Assembly: GCA_023853785.1 (NCBI GenBank)
Contig: JAJIRX010001055.1
Span: forward strand, 1-30,604
Source: Psilocybe azurescens
Lineage: Eukaryota; Basidiomycota; Agaricomycetes; Agaricales; Agrocybaceae
DNA: 30,604 nt
Direction: 5' to 3'
The notes below the pieces were generated by a model. The model had not been told where the DNA came from. It did not search any database and was given only the letters and a program-made list of their open reading frames with translations. Of this stretch, positions 20,669 through 30,604 are shown one piece after another; positions within the stretch are counted from its first letter, which is position 1, and every line of letters begins with the position of its first letter. The position numbers and the translations under genes are program-made.

Positions 20669-21530
20669 TCAGACCGATTTATATCTCAGAAGTAGGTTAT
20701 CCAAGCTTTCCGGGATTTTCAAACCTTCCTGAACATCGGAGCGGGCATTTATACGAGCGATCTAGGCCTACATTTGAAAGTAAAATATTGGGTGAATTGA
20801 TTGAAGATAATGACATACCCCGACATTGGAAAATTCGGTTGCAAAGTCAATTCTAAATCCACTCCCGCCTGACCCTGCATAGAAAAGATTACTTAAAAAA
20901 ATGAAATTTGTATCATGGGAATGCTTTGATATCCGCCAAAGTAAGTTTCTCTCCCATGATGAACGGTTTACTTTCAGCGGCCAGGTGGAACTCTAACACA
21001 CTGTATAATTGGCGAGTCTCGTCAAGTTAGCCTGGGAAGAAAATACATGTTAGATACAAATCAATAGTGGATATATTCAAATGACTCACGTTTCTGTGGA
21101 AACTTGACTTGCTCTGGAGCTACGTTAAAGAGAGGAGCAACATTGTTGAATTGATTGACCTGGCCTTGCATCGGTCTGATTCGAAATAGTGAAGCAGGTC
21201 CGGACGTTCTTGTTCCTTTACGTGTGCAGCAAGAGTATTGAGGTCGCGAGGATAATTACGTTCTAGCAGATTTTTGTTGAAATATTGAGCAAAGGGAAAT
21301 CAAGCATGAAAAGGCTTACCACGAGTTCTAGCCAGGTGAACATGGCTCAGAACCTTTTCTTCGTTAGATGGCCCGCCATATTCATCCTGTTTTGGGTCAT
21401 TCTGTGTGTAAACAAGTTCCTGGAGGCAATCGCGGAGTGGAGGAGGTCGGTCAGGGGGCAGCATTCCACTTGCTATGAAGTCGGCACAGGAGGCGGCTAA
21501 TTTGTCAAGGCGTTGGTTCGTCATCAACAT
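20669..21530 (-). pseudogene. Glutathione S-transferase (Ure2-like) C-terminal domain relic
   Basis: Exon-like pieces on the minus strand: 21530-21320, 21262-21090, from 21031, 20874-20819 and 20767-20669, mostly with GT-AG ends (introns of 57, 58, about 38 and 51 nt). The family pattern is visible in order: RPMQGQVNQF with APEQVKF (about 21175-21100; members read GPMQGQ...F...APEK), then DETRQLYSVLEFHL with GEKLTLADIKAFP (21020-20916), then ARINARSDVQEGLKIPES (20760-20700). Disablements: a one-base frame break near 21190; TGA at 20913-20915, where the family has Trp (or a lost GT donor); and TAG at 20762-20764, again at a family Trp. The thioredoxin-like N-terminal domain is not found, and the first two exons (MLMTNQRLDKLAAS...) belong to something I do not recognise. 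Confidence 0.65.
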
Positions 21531-21879
21531 TTGACCAAGTGCTTAGTATCGACTGGAGTGCCCCAAAATCCTCAATATTGCGGCGGTAATGCATCAGGGA
21601 GTGTTGACGGGGAGTGAAATTATGGAAACCCTGACTGTCCCACTGCTCAGGCGTGCGATTACCAAATAAGGTAAATCGGTGATCTCCGACGCATCACGTG
21701 GGACTAAAAAGGGGGAGACGGTGGGAGAGCTTGGACAGTTCTTTCGTCGTCGTCCTATCCTGTCTGTAAAGCCGTTTGGGGCCTTTGGAGAGCTTCAGAT
21801 ACGACCACCCTCGACTTTTCGGCAGAGATGGCAACACCATCACGCACATCCCACCTCACGCACTCCGCCCCAAACGCCA

Positions 21880-24800
21880 TCTCCCGGCGCTGTACCTGTA
21901 CCCGCTGAACGACACCTGGGCACTGAAGCACATCGCCCCCACGAATTTGCACACCAAGATCGGGCGGCAGACGAGCTTGAAGACGGCACCTGGGAAGCGG
22001 AACGGGTTCTATGATAGTAAAGTGCTGAGCAGGCAGCATGGGGAGGTGTGGGAGGAGGGTGGAAAGGTGCGTTCGCGTTTGAAGTCTTTTTCTCTGTTTT
22101 GGTGGACTGATGTATTTGTCTTTTGATTGTTTCTTTTGGATATTTTCTTTAGATTTATATTACGGACGTGAAAAGCTCGAATGGAACTTTTATTTACGGC
22201 GAGAGGCTGAACAGCGAGGGGCACGAATCGGATCCTTTCGAGCTCAAGAGCGATGATATCATCGTATGTCCTTCTTTCCTTCCCTCCATTTCTTCCTGTC
22301 ACCCTGCTCACCGCTCCCTCCTTGACAGGAATTCGGCGTCGACATCTTCGGTCAAGACAGCAAAACAATTATCCACCACAAAGTTGCCGCGCGCGTCGCG
22401 TGCATGTTCACTAAACAAGATGCACAAGTCGCTGCCTGGGCGAAGCAGCATTAGCGGCGCACCAGCAGATGCATGCTGGCTCTGGTACGGGTGGGGGCTG
22501 CATGGGCAGCAGCACCCGTGTATTACGGGGCTGGGCGGCGTTGGAGGCATGGGCGTGGCAGCAGCCGCAGGGTGCGACTGGCAGTTTGGGAGGGCTGAAC
22601 GGCGGCAGCGCAGGTGTCAACGGCGCGCAACAACAACCCCAATCGCAGGGCTAGCAAAACTTCCCCTTCGCCACCCGCCCACTCCTAAGCACAAGCTCAA
22701 GCCGGTCTCAACAACTGCGCCGCCCGCAGCTCGCCCAGGGCCTCGGAACATGGGCGGGATTGGATTAAGGCCCCAGGCAAGATGGGCTTCACGTTCGATG
22801 TGATTTTGAGCAGGCTGCAGGGCGAGGTGCAGAAGAGCCGGGAGACTGGGGGCGGGAGTTGGAGGGCTTGATGGGTACGATGGGCGAGGTGGGGGATGTT
22901 CTTGTGGGTAGGGTGAGTTTGTTTCTTTTATTTTTCATGGTTGGATTTGGATTTTGGATTTTCACGGAACGCGCTTCATTTCTTCTTCTCTTCTCGTCGT
23001 TATTTCTATGCGCATATATGCTGACGACAATCTCCTTTTATTCTACCTGCTTGTAGCCTGCTAATCTCCCGTCGTTCCCGGCGTATCTCCCGCCCGTATG
23101 CGTTCCGCCACCGGATGTAGCTGAACCGCCGCCGCTGCCGTCTCAGCCTGCTGCCGCTACTGCTGCACCCGCCGCTGCGGGGAGTTCGAGCACGGGATCG
23201 CCTACTGCGCCTGTCACTGTTCCCGCCTCGATTTCGACGGAGGCGGGGGCGAAAGAGAAGGAGAAGGAGGGGTGGCAGAAGGTGCAGGGACGGGTACGTC
23301 CACACCGCCGCCGCCTACAGAACAATCGACATCCGCTTCCTCCGCCTCCACTGCGCAAGCTACCGCGTCCACCCCCCAACTCACCTCCATCACCACCACC
23401 GCAAGCGACAGCGCCCACACCCCGTTTTTCCAGCGGGCATCATCCAGGAACTGCAGTCCCAGCTGCGCGACACACAGGCGCGGCTCGCGGGCCACCTGAA
23501 GCGGATGCGCCAGTTGGAGGGCGCGCTGCAGGAACAGGAGGCGATGCGGCGGGAGGTGGGGTGTTGCAGGAGATGATCATGCGCAGGGCTGGGGCTGGGG
23601 CGGGACATGAGCGTGAACAAGAACAACATCAGCATGAGCACGAGCATGAGGAGAGGGATGGGGAGGACAACGAGGAGCATGACAGTGATGAACAAGATAG
23701 TGAGGAAGATGACAACGACGACGATACGAGGAGCATCTCGACGGTTGTGCCTCATGAGCTGGAGAGCGTGGAGGAGGAGGATGAGGAGGAGCTTGCGCGT
23801 GCTAAGCGCGGGGAGGATGCGCATGTGCAAGTCGAGCGTGTAGCACCTGCGGAGAAGGTGGATGGTGCTGTTGACGCGGAGGGTGAGGCGCAGCATGAGG
23901 AAGAGGAAGAGGAAGAGGGTGGTCACGAGAAGACGGAGGTCAAGTCGGAGACGGCGGATAGGGAGACAGTGGAGGAAGATGCAGACGCAGACAGGGACGC
24001 GGAGGAGGCAGAGGAGAGGCGGCGGGAGGACCGACGCCTCTGCGCTCCCAGCGGGCATCGTCCAGGACCTGCAGTCGCAGCTGCGCGACACGCAGGCGCG
24101 GCTCGCGGGCTACTTGGAGCGGGTGTGCCAGCTGGAGGGCGTGCTGCAGGAGCAAGAGGCGACGAGAAGGGAGATAGAGGTGTTGCAGGAGATGATTATG
24201 TGCGGGGCCGGGGCCGGTGGACTTGATTCTGGACAACGTGGGCATGAGCATGAACATGAGGACAGGGATGGGGAGGACAACGAGGAGCATGATAGTGATG
24301 AGTAAGATAGTGAGGAAGATGACGATGACGACGACGACGATGCGTGGAGCATCTCGACGGTCGTGCCGCATGAGCTGGAGAGCATGGAGGAGGAGGAGGA
24401 GGAGGAGGAGGCGCTTGCGCGTGCTGAACGCGGAGAGGACGGGCATCTTCTGGAGGGTGCGCAAGTCGTGCGTGGGGCACCTGTGCCTGCGGAGGAGATA
24501 CATGGTGTTGTTGAAGAGGTGCAGCATGAGGAAGATGAGGGTATTGGTCATGAGAAAACGGAAGCAGAGTCGGAGACAGCGGAGACGGAGGTAGAGGAGG
24601 AAGTGCCGGTGGAGGAGGACTCGGAGGAGAGGAGGCGGTAGGACCTGGGTGTCGAGCGGCCGAGGACGCCTGAGACGTCCATGTTGGGCATGGGCGATCG
24701 GGCGAGGAGGTCGAGTGTGAGTTCTCCGTTTGCGCAGAGGCTGGTGGAGTCGTATGAGAGCGAGGATGGGGAGTCTGAGTCCGAGTCCGATGTCGAGGCC

Positions 24801-25595
24801 GAGCACCACAAGCAGCGCCACGAAGACCCAGACCGCGAAGGCGAACGAGGACCAGCACACAAAAGCAGCGACGGCGACGTGCTCAAGCAGGAGGTCACGA
24901 AAATCGCCCTGCAAGTGTCGCGCGCCGTCGCGCTGACGGCGGCGCTGGAGCAGCAGCATGCGCTCGCGCAGGGCACGATTCGCGGATTGGAGCGCAAGGT
25001 GGAGGAGGTGGAGGGGTTGTTGAGGGGTGCTGCTGTTGCTGCTGTGCCGACCCCTCTGCCGTCACGTCCTTGCTGGACGACGGGGAGTCGGCCAAGGGAC
25101 GCCATCCTCTGAGCGTGGATTCGTCTGGCCTAGATCTCGGCGGCGATTCGGTTTCCGGGCACCATGCCGACGAGGATGAGGACGATGAACCAGAAGATGA
25201 AGAAAGCAGGGCGAGTGTTTTTTTATTCGACGTTTGTGAAGGATGCGTTGCTGATTGCGTTCTGGGTCTTTATTTCTTTTTGGGTATGGGTCTGGGCGGG
25301 GTTGGTGTTTTCTTGGACGGTTGTACTTCCTTCGTGGGTTTCTTCAATTTCCTCGTCGTGGGGTTCTTCATTACCGACTACGTTGGTTTCATCGGTTCGT
25401 GGCCACGTCGACTTGTCAATGTCATCGTCGGCGATTTGGGATTGGCTAGTACAGGCACTCAACGGCAAGCTCTCATCGTGGTCACATGGGAAGGACCAGG
25501 ATGGCAACAACAGCATCAACATGCAGACGGCGGTGGGCGTGATGCTACTCAGCGTCGCTGCTGCGGCTGTGTTTTGGAAGATCATGCCTGAGTAG
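21880..25595 (+). pseudogene. FHA-domain tail-anchored protein (SLMAP/Far10/HAM-4-like), right copy, decayed
   Basis: Splice sites match the left copy: donor after 22066, exon 22153-22263, exon from 22329, donor at 22913, exon from 23057. FHA hallmarks persist (IGRQTS, SRQH, SSNGTFIYGERL). The start codon and the first 25 or so codons are missing, so no own start exists. A TAG stands at 22452-22454 where the left copy has polyglutamine. The frame also shifts several times in exon 4. A 618-bp unit is doubled (23420-24651), repeating a coiled-coil segment (QLRDTQARLAG...LEGxLQEQE) and an acidic segment. About 590 bp with the basic cluster is deleted near 25062. The two C-terminal hydrophobic segments remain (LLIAFWVFISFWVWVW, and VGVMLLSVAAAAVFW before the stop at 25595). 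The run of T before them has seven T against five in the left copy, and six would keep frame. Confidence 0.8.
23420..24651 (+). repeat. 618-bp tandem duplication inside the right FHA copy
   Basis: Unit 1 (about 23420-24033) and unit 2 (about 24034-24651) both run from 'agcgggcatc' (23432 and 24050), through 'cagctgcgcgacac', the 'catgagcatgag'-type acidic repeats and 'gagctggagagc', to 'gaggagaggcggc/gaggagaggaggcgg'. The left copy has a single unit. 618 is a multiple of three. The units have diverged clearly, so this is old. Recombination between the short 'ggaggac' sequences at the unit ends would explain it. Confidence 0.85.
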
Positions 25596-26965
25596 ATGGT
25601 GTCATTCGCCGCTCGTTGTCCCTTTCCCTTCCCTCTCCCTCAGTCTCTGCTCCCGCTGTCATTACATTCTTGTCTTCTCTTCATCGTCGCACCGCCGTAT
25701 CTTCGCATCGCGTCTCATGCATGGCCTCCCTATCCGGCATTCACCAAAAATTCCTAAGTCAGTCCCCAATATTCCCAAAACGACCGACATCGACATCGAC
25801 ATCGGTTCGATAATTGCACGTTCACGACATGGCCTTTTATTGTTACATTTGCTTCGCCGTTTTCTTTTTCCCTTCGCCGTTTTCGACTTTGTTTCACATG
25901 ATCGTCTACACTCTCCTTTATCTTATTAAAACTGCATGTTTCTTTGTCCCTTTTTAATTCTCACACTAAGTATTTAATAGTGATTTGAATGAAATTCTGT
26001 CATGACTTGAATGCCTCGGTCTACCAGCTGATTTGACTGATGTACTTGTGAGAGAAATGATACGTATTTGGGGTCATTTCGTGTGCCAATTTTGTGAGAG
26101 TAATAACTGCACTCGTGAGAGTCAATGGGAGTGGATCCAGGTAACACCTCTTGAACTTGTACCACCATCATCTCTCAACACCACCTTGATATATTTCCTA
26201 TTACACCAACAAAATCTTTGTGACAGGCCACAGTGAACTGTGTGTGATGATATTAGAATTTTACAGGTGTTCAGTGTCTCAATGTATGTCCTATTTTGAT
26301 ATCTGCAGTGTATGATATTGATTTGTTGATTGGATTGTAGTGATTGTAGTGATTGCTATGACAATGTCTGTGTACATTGTATTTGTCTTGATGGAAATTG
26401 ATAATGTATGTGAATTCATTGGATATGAAAATATGGCTTCTTTACAAAAGTCTGTATTTTTGAAGTTTACTTCTCTAATCCTGGCTTCTTATCCTTGGAG
26501 AACATCAGTCCTTGCATAACCAGATATTAGCACAGCTTTTGGTATAAATTGTCATGAATGTTCCTACCCCTTTTCCTACCCCTTTTCATTTTCTTGATAC
26601 ATGTTCCATAACCTCACTTTATCCTTATGCCGCAGTAGGCACAGTATGCACAGTCAACTTGCTTAGTACATGAGGCCTCTTTATATAGTATAAATACACA
26701 ACAATATGCAGTAGATAACCTCATCCTAAACTTGGTTTAGTTTCAGTCCTGACATAAATCATGTCTTATCAGTAAGTTCTGCAATTGTGCTTATACTGCT
26801 GACTTTATTGTCATTTTTAAAGGATCTTTTGTCTAATTTAACCCAATACAAAGATCATCTCTCCTCCAACTCAACTGGTGAAGAGCGGGCCCTGTGGTGT
26901 ACTTTACCTCCATCCATATACTCCATCTGGAACATATGCAAGTGTTCAGAAAATTATCTTTGATA

Positions 26966-27073
26966 GGTGGAGTTCAGGTGGACTCCAAGTGGACTCCAGG
27001 TGGACTTCAAGCAATTCCACTTGAATCCAACTGGAGGCCAGGTGGAGGCTAGGTGGAGTCCAGGTGGAGTTCA
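26966..27073. repeat. 11-bp minisatellite, consensus GGTGGAGTCCA
   Basis: Successive 11-mers such as 'ggtggagttca', 'ggtggactcca', 'agtggactcca' and 'ggtggacttca', then after a diverged middle 'ggtggaggcta', 'ggtggagtcca' and 'ggtggagttca'. Fragments of the same motif recur at about 27775-27900, on the far side of the low-complexity island. Changes between units are mainly C/T and G/A. Confidence 0.8.
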
Positions 27074-27289
27074 ATTAGAATCCACCCTGGACTTCATACC
27101 TGGGTAACAATATTCCAGCTTAGGCCATCAGAGAGCAGACTTATTGAATTTCACAAAGTCCAGCTATAGCCAGATTTAAATTGGAATGTATTTTCTTAGA
27201 GTAAATTCATGCAAAAATGTATATATAATATATTAAAAACTATATACTACATTATTATCTACAATATTATCTACTAGCAAAGTTCATCA

Positions 27290-27740
27290 CCACTGAAACA
27301 TAAAAAAGAAATAAAATAAAAACATACAAAACAGACAAAAAAAAGTAGGCGAGAGGGTATATAGTTGGTTCAAATAAATATAGAAGTACATGAACATGAA
27401 AAAAAAAATAGAAACGAGATAAAAAAAAGTAAAAAGAAGAAAAAAGGGGGGCGAGAGGATGGCCATGTCGCTTGTAGCCCCGCTGTACACATTGTCGTTG
27501 TTGTGGTGGCCTTTGTCCACATTGTGGTGGCCGTTGTACGCGTCCGGGGGTGTCCGTACATTGTGTTGTTGTGTCCGCTGCGTCTGTCATACACATCGAC
27601 TTCGTCGTCGTGGCTGTCGTACACATCGTTATTGTTGTTGTTATCATGGCCGTTATTGTCACTGTTGCGGTTGTTGTTGTTATTGTCATGGCCATTGTAC
27701 ACATCGTCATTGTCATCATTGTCATGGTTGATATACATGC
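27290..27740. repeat. Low-complexity island with GTT/GTC/CAT-type triplets
   Basis: An A-rich left part (27297-27450, many runs of A) adjoins a part built of imperfect triplets such as 'attgtcattgtcatcattgt'. Minus-strand reading gives runs of Asn, Asp and His; + strand gives Val, Ile and Leu. Several frames are open by periodicity alone. It contains CpG, unlike its surroundings, and splits the minisatellite family to its left and right, so it looks like a later insertion or expansion. Not called as a gene. Confidence 0.55.
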
Positions 27741-29256
27741 TTCATGAGTCAAATCCACATGGAATCTATATGGAGAATGAGAGACTCAGATGAAGTTCCA
27801 TATGAGTCCAGATGGAGTTCCACATCCTCCACATTGGCCCACATAGAGGATGAGTCAATTCCAGCTGGACTCTATGTGGAGTCTCCACCTCTAAATGGCT
27901 GGGACACCTGCAAAAAAAAAGTCACCAAACTCCATCCGGGAATATATGGGTGAGGGTAAAGACCTCGCCCTGTGTCAAAACCTCTGATTCAAAAGAAATA
28001 TCAATATCTTCCATCAGAATATCAGACTTGAAGAATGTCAAATACATGTATGTGCTTTACAACTATTTTTGATATTTTTAATTATTCTTTTCATAGTTAC
28101 TGTTGCTCCTGTTCCCAATGAATCTCTGACTGCAAGGTGTTTGTCATTATCTGTTTTCAACAAACTGGACCTTGCAACTGATGTATTAACATCTGGTAAA
28201 GACAAGGGTCTTGTGATATTGAAGTCTCAATAGACAGCTTTTAAGGTGCTGCTGTTTTATTTGCATTTTCTGCAATAAAATGTCAATATTATATTAGCCT
28301 ATGGTTACACAGTTTCTCTCTTATGAATAGAGCATTTTGGGCCTTAGTGGGAACTACCTACAGTTCCAGGAGGTGAGAGAGCTTTAAAATATAGTAATTG
28401 TTAGTATTACCTAAATAATATAGAATTTGGACAAGCAGGAGCCCCTGGGATTTCACAAACCACATGGAGTAGATTGTTTTGCTAAGGCCTCCAGTACCCT
28501 CCCCCTCCCTCTTTCCATATAAGATATGTTTTTCATTTATTTTGATGGCTGTGAAAAATATATATAATATTTTCAACATAAAAGAATATTGACTGTTGGG
28601 TTTAACTTTCTGTAGTTATAGATAACCCAGCTGGTCTGTTTTCAACAGTTTTTACACAAGTTCAGCCAAGATCTTAGTAGTGACACATCTTTTGGTATGT
28701 CACTTACTTGTATAAAAAATAGAATATAAATTTAAATTGTATTGAAAATGACCTCTATGTGAATGACACTCTCTTGTTAATCTCAAACACTCCTTCCTTA
28801 GCCTCCAGCACTATATATTTCAAATTTTGTCCTCTAAAAATAAAAAAATTCAAGCCCTCCAGGACCACACCTCCTACCTTGGATCAGAGACAAGCTTCAT
28901 AATTTCAGTTATTTTTATATTTCATAGAACATAAAATTCACCCAATTGGCCTCAAAGTGCAAATATTAATCATAAAAACAAGAAATGTGTTTGAGACTGA
29001 TGAATATTGACTGTGAAAGCATAAAGTATTTTGAAGCCAGCTTCAAAATCTTATTTTTAACTGGAAAATATGAATTTGTTTGAGGATAAATATTATGTTC
29101 CATAAAATATAATACTTGGACTTTGGGCTGGCCTACAATATTTTTATATTTCTTTATTCTTAACCAGTCATCAATTGATATTGAAGGCTGGTATGTACAA
29201 AGTAGGTCAACCTGGGCCGGACTTGTTCTCGGACTTGTCCAGGTAGTGCCAAAAGC

Positions 29257-29295
29257 AGAATAGACCACATTAAGCAAAATTCTATGGTCTATTCT
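29257..29295. repeat. 11-bp inverted repeat (hairpin)
   Basis: AGAATAGACCA (29257-29267) and TGGTCTATTCT (29285-29295) are perfect reverse complements with a 17-base loop. It could be the end of a small element or a transcribed hairpin. No poly-T run follows. Confidence 0.7.
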
Positions 29296-29603
29296 CACCA
29301 GGTTGGCAAGTTATTACTCGAATATGACTAACATTTTAGTCAGAATGCTAGATCGGAGCAACTCTAGCTCTATGATTCATAATCAAAGTGACTCGATCAT
29401 TAATCATCCACAATGTTATTGGTAACGAGCTTGATCAGCTCTATTGTAATTAGTCAGTAAGACCTCTGACGCTCCGCATTAGTACGTAGTAAGATTACAA
29501 AGATAACACTAAATGATTAGAAATTGATAGTCAAATTCGGCTAAGAATAGGTGCTTAGCTTAGTAAACACGCTTATTTTAGGAGTACATAGTAATATTCC
29601 TTA

Positions 29604-29681
29604 TGCACGATAGCTACTGATGAGTCTATAAAGATGAATGGCTAGCTTTGAGGACAACCTCAAAGCCATTTAGCCAGTGTG
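29604..29681 (+). ncRNA. Hammerhead ribozyme, damaged core (copy 2)
   Basis: CTGATGA at 29617-29623. Helix II is GTCT (29624-29627)/AGAT with one G-T pair. The GAAA box is shortened to GAA (29636-29638), so an invariant adenine is missing. Helix III is longer than in copy 1: GCTTTGAGG (29645-29653)/CCTCAAAGC (29658-29666) with loop ACAA. Helix I keeps GCTA/TAGC and a distal TGCAC/GTGTG. Structure is kept but catalysis is expected to be lost. Confidence 0.6.
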
Positions 29682-29741
29682 TACCCTACTCACAAGTTTT
29701 ATACAGCTGATTGCGTTTATACGCCTCACCCCCTCACCCCA

Positions 29742-29812
29742 AGCTACTGATGAGTCTATAAAGACGGTAAATAGCTACCCTTGGGTATCCCCTCCAAAGC
29801 TATTTAGCTAGT
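29742..29812 (+). ncRNA. Hammerhead ribozyme, damaged core (copy 3)
   Basis: CTGATGA at 29747-29753. Helix II is GTCT/AGAC with loop ATAA as in copy 1. The GAAA box reads GGTAAA (29766-29771), a two-base insertion in the core. Helix III begins ATAGCT (29771-29776)/AGCTAT (29798-29803). Helix I is AGCTA (29742-29746)/TAGCT (29805-29809), without the distal helix because the copy starts there. Expected inactive. Confidence 0.55.
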
Positions 29813-29850
29813 ATTGCTCTATCACTTACAGTGTAACCTGCAGATTTCGC

Positions 29851-30604
29851 TTTTTAAAGCACCACCTCTCCCAATCAAACAAGTTTGACTGCTTATTATG
29901 AAGATCATGTGCTTACCTTGATTATTGCAAGGTCCTCACGTGATCACCATCAAACATCAAGAATATCTGGCTTTTTGCTTGTTTGTGAACTTCTGCAGGA
30001 TCATTGTAGTAGTTATAATGTTTTTTAATGTTTATAGAGAAAGGAACAGTATATGAAGATTCCAACTCATTTGGTAATTTCAGATGTATAGCTCAAAATT
30101 ACATTGAATATATTTTTTTCTATATATATACAGCTATCTTCACAGAGTGGCTTCCCTAACATCATAAAAAACTTAGCAGGCAGTGTATTTATACTGCAAG
30201 AACATAACTAGATGATAAATATATTTTTCAACAAGGTTGATTGATAGCAGGTATAATATCAATATCTCATAAGACAGCCTTAGTAGCTCAGTCAATATTT
30301 GTTGTAAATTCAAAATGTTTGAAGGAGGATGATCCTAAGCAAGGCCTAGAGCATACCTGATAGTTTTTTGAATTTTGAAATTTAGTCATTTTCAACCAAT
30401 GTTTGACAATGGGTACTCTGATCACATTTATTGCACCCCTCATCCCAAAGAGGTACTTCATTGTATTTCTTCAATTTGCCTTCATTAGTGGACTGAAAAT
30501 ATTGACTGGCAATCATTGTTTATGGTGTGTGAATTAAGCTTTTAATTCCTTTTACTTGTAATCTCTTTTAAATCTTTTATTAGGTGTATCCATAACTACA
30601 AATA
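29851..30604. other. AT-rich tail of the window, no gene
   Basis: CpG-poor, stop-rich DNA like the left end. A stretch near 30280 ('agtagctcagtcaatat') resembles a decayed tRNA-type A box, but no B box or tRNA fold accompanies it. Confidence 0.5.

Larger units (their letters stand above)
21735..26415. repeat. Right arm of the large inverted duplication
   Basis: Inverted counterpart of 4225-9152. Compared with the left arm it lacks the TATA box and GGAT/start-codon stretch (about 160 bp), the polyglutamine tract, about 590 bp of the FHA gene (junction at about 25062, against left 6300-5715) and about 150 bp of 3' flank. It has gained a 618-bp internal tandem duplication. In FHA exon 2 the two copies share 32 of 37 encoded residues, so the duplication is not recent. 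Beyond the FHA stop, 25600-26415 is 3' flank with no gene. Confidence 0.85.
26416..29580. other. AT-rich, CpG-depleted repeat DNA without genes
   Basis: Stops are dense on both strands and there is no CpG in 26941-27240. It contains an 11-bp minisatellite, a low-complexity CpG-bearing island at about 27290-27740, decayed 'gaggccggcctc' modules at 28906-29180 that match the left flank (some inverted relative to it, some direct), and a CpG-containing piece at 29215-29580 with an inverted repeat at 29257-29295. No transposase, reverse transcriptase or other gene is recognised. Confidence 0.65.
29581..29850 (+). mobile_element. Hammerhead-bearing short repeat, copies 2 and 3 in tandem
   Basis: Copy 2 (29581-29740) has the same leader as copy 1 ('agtaatattcctta'), the fold, a linker and the C-rich tail (29723-29740). 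Copy 3 follows with no gap at 29741, starting inside helix I ('aagctactgatgag'), and runs to about 29850 through 'cacttacagtgtaac', which matches copy 1 at 4058-4070. The CTGATGA boxes are 130 bp apart. Head-to-tail copies joined this way are what reverse transcription of a multimeric or circular RNA would leave; that origin is inference. Confidence 0.55.

Noticed and set aside
23390..24959. Long minus-strand ORFs over the right FHA copy (up to 339 codons)
   Set aside because: Leu/Arg-rich shadows of the acidic coding strand; the same shadows appear over the left copy.
27267..27793. ORFs up to 163 codons in several frames
   Set aside because: They are open only because of triplet-like low complexity.
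28997..29018. CTGATGA followed by GAAA, a possible fourth hammerhead
   Set aside because: The 11 bases between the boxes (ATATTGACTGT) form no helix II and no matching helix I or III is nearby.
1..30604. CRISPR array, rRNA genes, telomere repeats, bacterial operons
   Set aside because: No regularly spaced repeats, no rRNA-like conserved blocks and no TTAGGG runs; gene structure is eukaryotic.

Overview
The window looks like nuclear DNA of an agaricomycete (mushroom-forming basidiomycete). The evidence is short GT-AG introns (about 47 to 144 nt), a long FHA/coiled-coil/tail-anchored protein of the STRIPAK SLMAP/Far10/HAM-4 kind, an F-box-like gene with a decayed neighbour copy, a PLAC8 cysteine-rich protein, a Ure2-like glutathione transferase relic and small secreted proteins. 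I cannot name the species.

Layout. Both ends (1 to about 4.2 kb and about 26.4 to 30.6 kb) are AT-rich, gene-free repeat DNA with almost no CpG. This looks like methylated, deaminated transposon graveyard. The middle (about 4.6 to 26.0 kb) is CpG-rich and gene-bearing. Its two sides are arms of one large inverted duplication: the left arm (about 4225-9152) and the right arm (about 21735-26415) each carry the FHA gene and its 3' flank, convergent toward the outside. The left copy keeps promoter, start codon and the first three exons. The right copy has lost TATA box and start, has an internal 618-bp tandem duplication and a deletion of about 590 bp. Both have broken reading frames downstream.

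The 12.6-kb spacer between the arms holds, from left to right: a gene-poor stretch with microsatellites; an F-box-like gene (+) with a decayed copy beside it; a small secreted protein with a clear TATA promoter (-); a PLAC8 protein lacking its usual C-terminal half (-); a perfect-length 84-bp tandem duplication; a second small secreted Cys protein (-); a 564-bp non-autonomous DNA element with 42-bp terminal inverted repeats; and a glutathione transferase pseudogene (-).

The most unusual feature is a short repeat carrying a type I hammerhead ribozyme. One copy (3975-4050) has every core nucleotide and three helices with plausible tertiary-contact loops. Two more copies stand in tandem about 130 bp apart near the other end (29604-29812). 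They have damaged cores, but their helices are kept by compensating changes. All three are on the + strand and are joined to a C-rich 'cctcacccc' tail. This is the architecture of a non-autonomous, ribozyme-bearing retroelement that could make monomeric circular RNA.

Many frame breaks fall in or beside mononucleotide runs, so some of the apparent pseudogenes may reflect consensus errors rather than decay. This is flagged where it applies.
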